A DNA stretch of 64,000 bases from Lycorma delicatula (Eukaryota; Arthropoda; Insecta; Hemiptera; Fulgoridae), in contig NC_134456.1 of NCBI RefSeq assembly GCF_047948215.1, positions 13,417,730 to 13,481,729 on the forward strand, written 5' to 3'. The translations under genes were made by a program, and so were the position numbers. Below the pieces are notes generated by a model. It was not told the DNA's origin, ran no database searches, and saw only the letters and a list, made by a program, of their open reading frames with translations. This document shows positions 12,284 through 20,608 of the stretch, in pieces (positions within the stretch are counted from its first letter, which is position 1; each line of letters opens with the position of its first letter).

Positions 12284-12545
12284 ACTAGCCCACTGGATTT
12301 TTCTAGTGGTCAACTCATCGTTGAAAATCAGTTGTTTAACAGCTGATATTGGAAGTCGAAAGTTCTGACGTTCAAATCCTAGCAAAAAGTAGTTGCCTTT
12401 ACAAGGATTTGAATAGTAGGCAGTGGATACCGCTACACTTTGGGAGTTAGGGTTCAGTTAACCAAATCACTCAGGTGTGGTCAATCTGAGTCTATACAAG
12501 ACTGCATACACCTAATTTACATGACATACACATTACTCTCATCTC
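12284..12545 (+). repeat. tRNA-derived SINE, diverged copy
   Basis: Aligns by eye along its length with the SINE at 24566-24860. Shared parts are TTCAAATCCTAG (a polymerase III B-box-like site near 12370), the AGTTGCCTTTACA stretch, GGTTCAGTTAACC, and TCTATACAAGACTGCATACA followed by ACATTACTCTCAT. The A-rich tail is missing. Confidence 0.7.
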
Positions 12546-13014
12546 ATTGGTCTGGGGGAGGGGGGTTGCTTATTGTTCACTAGTTTAACAGATTGAAACA
12601 TACACGTTGGGAAAAAATATATTTGAAACTAACTAGAATGAAAAATCTCATAAAAATCATAAAATATATTTGATTGAACTGTGTCACAAACAAGCAAATG
12701 AAATATGAAAAAGTCAATTTAAAACAAGACCTAACTTTACTTAGTAAAAACAGTCTGATACTCGTAATGATAGAATGGAAATTTAAAAATAAGTAAACAT
12801 CACAATATGAATTATTCGAAAAAAATATCGTGTATTAAAAAATAATAATTGAATTTATAAATTTAGATAATGAATTCTTAGTAAGTATGCTGATTAAATA
12901 AATAAAATTGTAATAAAAAAAAAAATTTATTACAATTTTATTTATTTTCGTAAACAAAATATTTTATAATTAATTTTTTCAAAAATTTGTATTAATATTA
13001 TTCTATTGTTTCAC

Positions 13015-13047
<33 letters not shown>

Positions 13048-13547
13048 AATATGATGATGCAATTGAACAAAAAACTCATTTTTTTAATTTACTTAAGAAA
13101 GTTTTTTGGACACAAGAAATAAAAAAGGTTTTAATTATTTTTTAAAGTTTAACTTTTTGGCATTTTTAATGATAAATTTTTAAATAGCTTTAAATAAACT
13201 TTGTATGAGAAAAAATAATTTTTGCTAGTTTGAAATTATTTTACAGTTACAAAAATAAATTAAAAAGTTTCTGCTTATTTGGTTAAGGTTCTTTTCAATT
13301 GTTTTTAAATATTTCCATTCAAAATAGTCCTGGTACCAGCTCACTCTTTCATGACTAATTTTCATCAGCCTGGAAGTGTGTTAGATTTTTAGTTTAGTAA
13401 ATGACAGACCATAAAAGTTCAGTAGGAAAATGATGTTCTGTGATTGTTTTGTTGTTAAACTTATAAGTTTCGTGTGATTTTTTTATTTATCTATAACAGA
13501 TTATAACTCGTGTGTGTGTGTGTGTATATATATATATATGTATACAC
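12546..13547. other. AT-rich stretch with palindrome and poly-T run
   Basis: No coding signal. It holds a 22-bp inverted repeat with arms at 12896-12917 and 12926-12947, a poly-T run (13017-13042), and a TG/TA microsatellite (13511-13539) next to the fold-back element. Confidence 0.6.
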
Positions 13548-13783
13548 TAGAGTGGTCCAAATAGGGCAAAATTTTTGTCGAAAAACGTGCACCCCCTGAT
13601 TTAAAAGTACTCTCAATAACAAAATTTTTGACGCGTTGATGAACCCTTTCCGTTCGAAAAAAGTCATCCCCCACTCCACTTGAATTTTAAAGGGGATTTA
13701 ACATGGGTTTTAGGTTATTTTCAAGTCGTTACGATATAGCGCTTGCATGTTTCATCACAAAACTTAAAAATTAACGTATATAA
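13548..13783 (+). repeat. Left long terminal inverted repeat of the fold-back element
   Basis: Pairs with 15114-15349 in inverse orientation with only a few mismatches (for example AGGGCAAAA versus AGGGGAAAA near the tip). Homology continues into the 144-bp units further inside. Confidence 0.85.
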
Positions 13784-14320
13784 GGGTTTTTGGGGTCGGA
13801 GAACACGAATTTGAAGTCAGAAACTTATTTTGACACATCACAACTGTCAAAATTGCCGTCAATCAATTGACAACTAGCGTTTTTATGAAAAAAAATCAAT
13901 GCTCAACATTACAAAAATTGTCAATAAGGGTTTTTGGGGTCGGAGAACACGAATTTTAAGTAAAAAAACTCATTTTGGCACATTGTAACTGTCAAAATCG
14001 CTGTCAATCAATTGACAACTAGCGTTTTTATGTATAAAAATCAATGGTAGACATTACAAATAACGTTAATAAGGGTTTTCGAGGTCGGAGAACACGAATT
14101 TTAAGTTAAAAACTTATTTTGACAAGTTAAAACTGTTAAAATCGCTGCCAATTAATTGACAACTAGCTTTTTTATGTAGAAAAATCAATGTTAGACATTA
14201 CAAACAACGTTAATTAGGGTTTTGGGGGTCGGAGAACACGAATTTGAAGTGAAAAAATTGTTTTGACACATTAAAACTGTTGAAGTCGTTGTCAATTAAA
14301 AAAAATCTGAAGGATAGATT
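13784..14320 (+). repeat. Tandem array of four 144-bp units (fold-back element, left)
   Basis: Units begin with GGGTTTTTGGGGTCGGAGAA and include AATTGACAACTAGCGTTTTT. Period is 144-145 bases. The fourth unit stops early near 14300. Each has drifted slightly; TTTTCGAGGTCGG marks unit three. Confidence 0.85.
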
Positions 14321-14423
14321 CAAAAAGATCAACTCTCATTTGATTTAAAAAATTTTATATTCATGTATATAATTATTCAAATAATGTTGTTAAAATTTTA
14401 TGATTTCTATTTCTATTATTATA

Positions 14424-14926
14424 TTACATTACATATGTAATGTAATTATATACATCTGGATGTTTTTTGCGATGATCATTTACAATTTGTAGTATATATT
14501 GCAATTGACTTTCATCTTTAGTGAATTTACATCTAAATTCTTTCACCAATTTAACCGTTCTTTCTGAGCAGTCATTGACGACCTTTAGATTTTTAACACA
14601 ATTCAAAGCAGCCAAAAAATCTTCGTTTTCGCTCCACTTACACGGATCAATTTCTAGAAAGCTAGTCGCAAGTTCGAATCGTTTAAAAAAATTCCAGGAC
14701 TCCGTGTTGACAAAAAAGTCGATTTCTTTGTTTAATAATTCGTTAACATTTTTAGTTTCGTAGCGTTTCGTGTGAGCAGGTTCGTTATCATAATCACAAT
14801 CATCATCTGTCGCAGATAATAAATTTTCGTAAGGTTCACCCGAAATTGCTAGTTTTTCAACCATTTTCAGTTTTAATTCAGTTGAGATGTCTTCATCAAA
14901 AAGAGCTAGCGTACCTAGCCAAAATG
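14424..14926 (-). pseudogene. Truncated ORF inside the fold-back element (C-terminal part of an unknown protein)
   Basis: The longest Met-started frame is 146 codons (14864 to 14424). The same frame is open further upstream, reading FWLGTLALFDEDISTELKLK directly into that Met. It therefore starts inside the neighbouring repeat unit, without a start codon of its own. The rest contains FVNTESWNFFKRFELATSFL, LNCVKNLKVVNDCSERTVKL and ESQLQYILQIVNDHRKKHP. It resembles the C-terminal tail of multi-copy arthropod proteins of unknown function that may belong to transposons. I infer a relic of the element's own protein left after internal deletion. No catalytic motif is visible. Confidence 0.6.
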
Positions 14927-15113
14927 AGTTTTTTTACTTCAAATTCGTGTTCTCCGACCCCAAAAACCCTAATTAACGTTGTTTGTAATGTCTAACATTG
15001 ATTTTCCTTCATAAGAACGCTAGTTGTCAATTGATTGACAGCGATTTTGACAGTTACAATGTGTCAAAATAAGTTTTTGACTTCAAATTCGTGTTCTCCG
15101 ACCCCAAAAACCC

Positions 15114-15349
15114 TTATATACGTTATTTTTGAAGTTTTGTGATGAAACATGCAAGCGCTATATCGTAACGACTTGAAAATAACCTAAAACCCATGTTAAA
15201 TCCCCTTTAAAATTCAAGTGGAGTGGGGGATGACTTTTTTCGAACGGAAAGGGTTCATCAACGCGTCAAAAATTTTGTTATTGAGAGTACTTTTAAATCA
15301 GGGGGTGCACGTTTTTCGACAAAAATTTTCCCCTATTTGGACCACTCTA
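15114..15349 (-). repeat. Right long terminal inverted repeat of the fold-back element
   Basis: Inverse complement of 13548-13783. Open frames seen here and in the left arm are mirror images of each other and are not genes. Confidence 0.85.
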
Positions 15350-15374
15350 ATATACACACACACATTTTCCGTCC

Positions 15375-16067
15375 CACAGGAAAAGTGACTCGTCAAATAA
15401 AATACAAGACGTTTATTTTTAGTTTATATGACTTTTTATTCAAAATAGGCTCCTTGTGAGTCAATACATAAGTGGACGCGTTTGACAAATTATTCGAAAC
15501 AATTCTGATGCTCAACCTTTGAAATTGCCTGCAGTACCGTGGTCGTAGCCTTCTTGATATCTGAAATCGTGGCTAAACGATGAAAACATTCGAAATACTG
15601 AAAACACCATGTTTCATGCAAGACATGAAATCTGGATCCCTAGCGGCCCATCTTTTCATATCTCTGCAGTGCTTCACTCTGCAATCTTTTTGATCGTCAG
15701 TGAGTTAGTGGGGCACACAGTGACAACAGATTTTCTTTTTGCCCAAATTTTCAGTTAGAATGCGATGCGCAGTTGTTTTAAGAATTCCAGTGCTCTCTTC
15801 AATTAACCCGGTAGATGCACAACAATCATTTCGAAGAATTTCAGCCACTTTTTGAGCATTTTCTTCTACTCGAACTGTCGATGATGCTCCTGGACGTAGA
15901 TCATCTTTAATGCTCTCTTTACCATCACGAAATTTTTCAAACCACATAAAAACGTTTTTACGACTCATTGCGTCACTACCGTAAATACTTTGTATCATTT
16001 TAGAGTGTCTGTGACTTAAAAAATAGTTAATGTTTGCACATTGCTCCATTGCTCCTTTCACGACCAA
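15375..16067 (-). pseudogene. Internally deleted mariner transposase
   Basis: The minus strand starts at 16067 with MEQCANINYFLSHRHSKMIQ, the HTH region SRKNVFMWFEKFRDGKESIK, and TAHRILTENLGKKKI. In shifted frame come TDDQKDCRVKHCRDMKRWAA and DPDFMS. It then jumps directly to the family C-terminus, AWCFQYFECFHRLATISDIK, LQAISKVEHQNCFE and CIDSQGAYFE (15600-15440). The whole DDE catalytic region between is missing, so the copy is non-autonomous. Clear matching terminal repeats were not found. Confidence 0.78.
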
Positions 16068-16185
16068 AGTTCAAAACATATTGTTAAAGTTTTAGTTATT
16101 ACGAGCAGTCTGTGATGCCAGCACTGTTAAATTTAAAACGGAAGGTAATCGGAAAATACCACGCTAGTCAATTCATGCATCCGTT

Positions 16186-16188
<3 letters not shown>

Positions 16189-16257
<69 letters not shown>
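16189..16257. repeat. (AT)n microsatellite
   Basis: About 34 uninterrupted AT dinucleotides between the mariner relic and the Penelope-like relic. Confidence 0.95.
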
Positions 16258-16268
<11 letters not shown>

Positions 16269-16539
16269 GTAGAATTATAAATTCAATAAATAATGTTTAA
16301 AATTAAAACTAATACCTTACTTAATACGCGAACAAAAATTATAAATTATATGTAGAAAATTTCAGGGTAAAACAGAAGATAAAATATGCTTACGATAAGA
16401 GAAACTATAAATACTGAATTATACAATATGCATTTAAATTTATTAAACGTTTTGGGTAGCGCTCTATTTAATTTTATCTCTGGTTTTATAAAATATAACA
16501 TTAATTTATATAAAAGTAAAATAATAAAAATAAATTTCA

Positions 16540-17670
16540 AGAAATAAGTGATTTGATAAAAATAAAAAACAGCGATAATAATACAATAAATAACAATGAT
16601 AACATTTATAATATAAATTATCAATCGATAAATAATGGTAGTATAACTTACATAGATATTGATAATATACAAGAAAAACCAGATAAAATTAAAATAAATA
16701 AAAATTTAATAAATTTAGCGAAAGTTAATTTTCAAGATAAAGTAAAATTAATAATTGCAAATTCATTTAAATTTTACTTGCCAGATAATAATATTGATAA
16801 AATTATTAAAAGCGCAATAATAGATTCGGAATATAATATCCGTAAAATTAATTGTACTGATAGAGAAAAAGAAAAAATACAAAATAAGTCATAAAATTAA
16901 AAATAAAAGTAATAACAAAAACTTAATTCATAGTAAAAACTCAATAATAAATAAAAATAAAATATATAAACTAAAAAATAATTGTATAATAATTAAATTT
17001 GATAAAACATGAACCCCGTCATCAATTCAATCGATAAATATAACGATTCAATAAATTATATAAACGAAAATGGTTGTGAAAAATTAATGACCTAACAAAA
17101 AAATGTTTAAGAATTACAAAAGACTTCATAGTAAAATACAAAGAAATATTTTATTATAATAAATTAAAATTCCATAGTAGACCATACCCATATAAGCCTT
17201 TTGCCCCAAAACTTTGCCAAAGTTGCATAAGGAAAGTATCCCTGAGACCGTTAATTAATTTTAAAAGCGCTCCCACTTATATAATTACCAAAATTATTGA
17301 TAAAATAATCAGAACAAAAATTAAATTAGAATATAAATACAATATAAAAAACGGGTACGAATTAATTGATAAATTAAATATTAATAGTAAAACCAAAATT
17401 ATAAGTTTCGACATAACGAATATGCATCCAGCATGCCCATTGATTATACAATTTCAATAATAGAAAACAAATTAATAAATATAGGAGAAGACCCAAGATT
17501 TATAAATAATATTATAATAATAAATTCTCCGCCGTTACAGCGGGTTTTCCATTATCCGCTGTAATGGTCGAGATTTATCTGCAAGATTTTGAAAGTAAAA
17601 TAGTTCATTATATAAATCAAGTACATAAAATTTTATTACGGGCGAGATACGTGGATGATCTTTTTAGTTA
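16540..17670 (+). pseudogene. Penelope-like element reverse transcriptase relic, extremely AT-rich
   Basis: Frame-jumping translation gives, in family order: NLAKVNFQDKVKLIIANSFK (16715-16775); a counterpart of the PKLHK motif followed by SLRPLINFKSAPTYIITKII (about 17190-17300); TKIISFDITNMHP (about 17392-17430); LIIQF and IIENKLINIGEDPRFINNI (17440-17510); and ILLRARYVDDLFSYIW, with the catalytic YVDD at 17648-17659. The order LRPxxxxxxSPTY ... FDxxxxxP ... RYVDDLF fits Penelope-like reverse transcriptases. The open part at 16553-16894 is Asn/Ile/Lys-rich. The GIY-YIG endonuclease is absent because sequence changes abruptly near 17671. Confidence 0.7.
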
Positions 17671-17673
17671 TAT

Positions 17674-18292
17674 ATGGACCGGGACTCTGTCTCTTCCAGC
17701 AAGGGAGTGTTGAAGTCCCCGTGCCTCATTGTCCCCTTCCGTAAAGGATTCCGCGGAGGGCTTCACCCCCCTTCCACGAAAGCACGGACGAACGGTGGCT
17801 CCGCAGGGAACTATACTTCACTCCCTCGCTCCCTCTTAATGACTGTTAGTGATCTTCATCGTGATGACACACACCTCTCAGTTGTAACAGAGCTGTGACC
17901 TGTCGGTCCCCGTACAGGTCGCCGAAACATGCCCCACAGCCCAGCACAGATATCTGTTATCCTCCCGGATGACCGCCCTACAATGGACCCATCCGATTTT
18001 GATCCTCCTTCCGTTATATGTTTAGCCGCGCGATACGTTTTAACAAACGTGACAATTTTTGTTTCTTCATAAGCGGAACGGATGGACGTCATCCGGAAGC
18101 CGGATGACTAGACTTTATATCAACGCCTAAGTCCGGCGCTCTAACTCGTAGAGCACCCGACAACTTCTCAGCCTTATTGGCTCCCTTGACCTGCACACAC
18201 AGTTCATCGGACAGCAACTCACCTAATTCCTCCAGAGTCGCTGTTTCCTTAACCGCCTTCAAATATTACTTTCCCGTCTAGCGCTACAGCAG
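17674..18292 (-). mobile_element. GC-rich block, possible LINE ORF1 fragment
   Basis: Composition shifts sharply from the AT-rich Penelope relic. Minus-strand pieces include ATLEELGELLSDELCVQVKG followed by ANKAEKLSGALRVRAPDLGV (18230-18130). This resembles the gag-like ORF1 of R1/LOA-type LINEs. Another open frame (18092-17856) gives no recognisable domain. Boundaries are uncertain. Confidence 0.35.
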
Positions 18293-18591
18293 AGCTATAG
18301 CTTTAGAAGGGAAAGTATTGTGATCGGTCCAATTTGGGCATACGTGGTTTCCATCGGGCCTTTACGTTTTCACACCTAAGGAACCCAAAAAACGGATGGA
18401 AATTTACCGGATGTTCGTTTGTTCAGTGTGTGTGTGTGTGTTCGGTGTCGCCCTCTAAATCACCTTATATCTCCAGAACTACTGGACCGATTTTTACCAA
18501 ACTTGGTCAAATTACTTCTATAAATGGGACATTAAAGCCATTAAATTTTCAACTTAAAAGGTAAATGGGGTGAGGCTGTACAGCAAGGATT
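18293..18591 (+). repeat. Dispersed repeat family X, copy 1, 5' part
   Basis: Starts near GCTATAGCTTTAGAAGGG and includes CCAGAACTACTGGACCGATT and CCAAACTTGGTCAAATTACT. Its continuation is at 19340-19860; the two halves are separated by a LINE insertion. A reverse-oriented copy with the same phrase order lies at 32110-32830. Confidence 0.8.
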
Positions 18592-19339
18592 GGTTAGCTG
18601 GCATCTCTCCCGCCACCACCCCATTCGGTCGCCCTAGAGCATAGACCAAATGTTCCGTGCCAAAAACGGCTACTGTGCCTCGAAACAGATTTGCGACCTC
18701 GTTATCCTAATGCTCCTAATGAGCTCCTATCTTGCGTGAGCGGTTAAGTTGGGTGCCGTAAAGCACCCGCCTTATGTGTCCCTACCGCTCACTTGTCACA
18801 TTAAAACTAGATCGGGGAGGCGCACCTCTTGTTACAAATTAAAACTATACGAGTCATAAAATTAAAAGACGGCAATTTAAGCCGCCACGCCTCGGTCGCT
18901 GTTTGCCAGCTAGCGCCTGTCCACCATTTAAAGCGCTTGGAGCTTATTACTGGCTGATGGCAGCCATTATTTCAAGGAAGACTTCCCACCAACACGCCAC
19001 AGGAATCAATAAATCCCATTTAATTAAACAATCTAACGATGACGGTTGAACATCGCAACCTCATCGAGGAACTCCCACACGGTCCGACAATGCGGCTCAC
19101 GCCACATTGACTCGCCGTTTATGAGCGGCCAGTTTTTCCCCTGACCTCTAAGTTCCAGGGTGGCCCGGTCTCTGCCCCCCCCCCCCCCCAAGAGCAGGGC
19201 AGTCGAACATTAGGTGTTCGTTCGACTGGACCTCCCCGCAGACACACAACTCATCAGCCGCCAGGCGAAACCTGAACAGATATTGCATCAAATTCACGTG
19301 GTTGGTGAGCACTTGGGCACCCGCCGCCCTTACAAAATT
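18592..19339 (-). mobile_element. 5'-truncated R1/Jockey-like LINE tail inserted in repeat X
   Basis: Flanked by the 13-bp direct repeat TACAGCAAGGATT (18579-18591 and 19340-19352), a clear target-site duplication. Read on the minus strand from 19339, the start encodes LTNHVNLMQYLFRFRLAADE and CVCGEVQSNEHLMFDCPAL, the Cys/His motif at the C-terminus of LINE ORF2 proteins. Then come WPLINGESMWREPHCRTVWE and FLDEVAMFNRHR with a stop. About 500 bases of 3' UTR follow, without a poly(A) tail. A poly-C run (about 19177-19190) interrupts the coding part. Confidence 0.8.
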
Positions 19340-19860
19340 TACAGCAAGGATTATAAGAATTTCTCCTAATTAAGGTCTTATTTTTTTAGAAACATTTTTA
19401 ACAATTAAAAAATATTTGCAAAAAAGTTTGCAAAATCGCACCCAATCCCAAAGAATGTTATATATAAACCAGTGGCTAAATGGGAATATAGCGTCAATAG
19501 TCCCCTCTTTCCTCACTAGGAGCGCTAGTGTAGCACTGACGAACAGCTGCTGTAGTCTTTTGCTGTGTTGCGATGTCACAGGTGAACAGTATAATTAAAT
19601 AAATGAATAATATTTAAAGTGTAAAAAAGTATTTAAAGGTGACGCTAGTACCGTCATGCCCGCGTGAACGAAATACGGTATGTGTGCGCCCATTAGTTAG
19701 AATCATTGAATTAAATAAACAAAAAATGTTATATTTAAATAAAATGATAAATATTTTTAATTAATTTGTGTGTTTAAGTCATGCATCAGAAAAAAGCCCC
19801 GTGATGGGGAAGACCTACAACTGCATTGTAAGCTTTTATGTGTGTGTGTATATATATATA
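19340..19860 (+). repeat. Dispersed repeat family X, copy 1, 3' part
   Basis: Resumes after the LINE insertion with TTTCTCCTAATTAAGGTCTT, GCACTGACGAACAGCTGCTG and AATTAAATAAATGAATAATA, ending in a TG/TA microsatellite. The same phrases occur in reverse order at 32110-32650. No protein is encoded. Confidence 0.8.
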
Positions 19861-20088
19861 TATAAAACACATTTTGTAATAAAATTTAAACCAAAAAATA
19901 GGAAGAGAAGGTGGTCTAGAACCTTTTTGAGTTTGTGCCGTCAAATTATTTCCATGCTGCCACTAGACCTAATAAATTGAAGTAAAAATGTTTTACTATG
20001 CTATTTGTGTTAGTAGATTTAACTGAATTAACTCAATGAATGTTTTACAATGCTTTTATTATGACATATGAAAAAAAATAAGTAGGCA

Positions 20089-20420
20089 TTATTTTTCTTT
20101 CGTAAGCCTTTGAATGTTTGGTTCCAACTCTGATAATGCAAACCTCAGATCACTATCAATGACCAGCTGTGCTCGGTAATTTGAATTGATGTAAGCGAGC
20201 ATAGAAAATTCAGACTGAAAAGTACACAAACAACCTTGCAGGTTCCTTAGCAACTTGTGGATACATAGGAAAATAGCATAACCAAAAATCTTCAACAGTC
20301 ATGTTTGGGAAGTCTGCTTTTGCTTTGAGAATTACATTTGCCGGCTCCTGAATCAGGAAGGATGTACTCTTCAATTTTGAACGGATCTTGTGTCAACTGA
20401 AATTGCCAGCTATCTAAATT
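20089..20420 (-). pseudogene. hAT transposase C-terminal (dimerisation) relic
   Basis: The minus strand reads QSEFSMLAYINSNYRAQLVI and DSDLRFALSELEPNIQRL, ending at 20089. The family's C-terminus typically reads ESGFSxMxxIKxKYRxxLxxExDLRLALSxxxPxIxxL. A degenerate upstream piece (EEYILPDS, 20375 onwards) is compatible. Everything N-terminal is missing. Confidence 0.7.
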
Positions 20421-20608
20421 GTAATTGTAAATTTAATTTTATAAATACATAACACTCAAAAATAATTTATAAACAAATGAAAATCTAAAACAAAATTATT
20501 TACTTTGGCTTTTCATGTAATGATCTGTACATGCAGGGGAATCTTTTTTAAAAATTATTAAAAAGACCTTAAAAATTTACAAATGTAAACAATATCTAAA
20601 TTTATGGA

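Larger units (their letters stand above)
13548..15349. mobile_element. Fold-back-type DNA transposon with long inverted repeats and internal 144-bp units
   Basis: Both ends carry TAGAGTGGTCCAAATAGG (13548 inward, and its complement inward from 15349). The first 235 bases at each end are almost identical in inverted orientation. Inside them lie tandem units of about 144 bp, each marked by GGTCGGAGAACACGAATTT: four on the left (GGG of the unit at 13784, 13928, 14073, 14217) and two inverted on the right (14967, 15111). Flanking 8-mers GTATACAC (left) and ATATACAC (right) differ at one base and may be a target duplication of hAT length, though both lie in TG/TA repeats. The near-identity of the arms suggests recent movement or conversion. 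Confidence 0.85.

Noticed and set aside
13491..13679. Small minus-strand frame, and its mirror at 15223-15459
   Set aside because: Both are readings of the two arms of the same inverted repeat.
13784..14320. CRISPR array or satellite DNA
   Set aside because: The 144-bp units are contiguous without unique spacers and are confined to one element, with inverted copies at its other end.
16346..16672. Minus-strand membrane-protein-like frame
   Set aside because: Ile/Tyr-rich translation is the mirror of the AT-rich Penelope-like coding region on the + strand.
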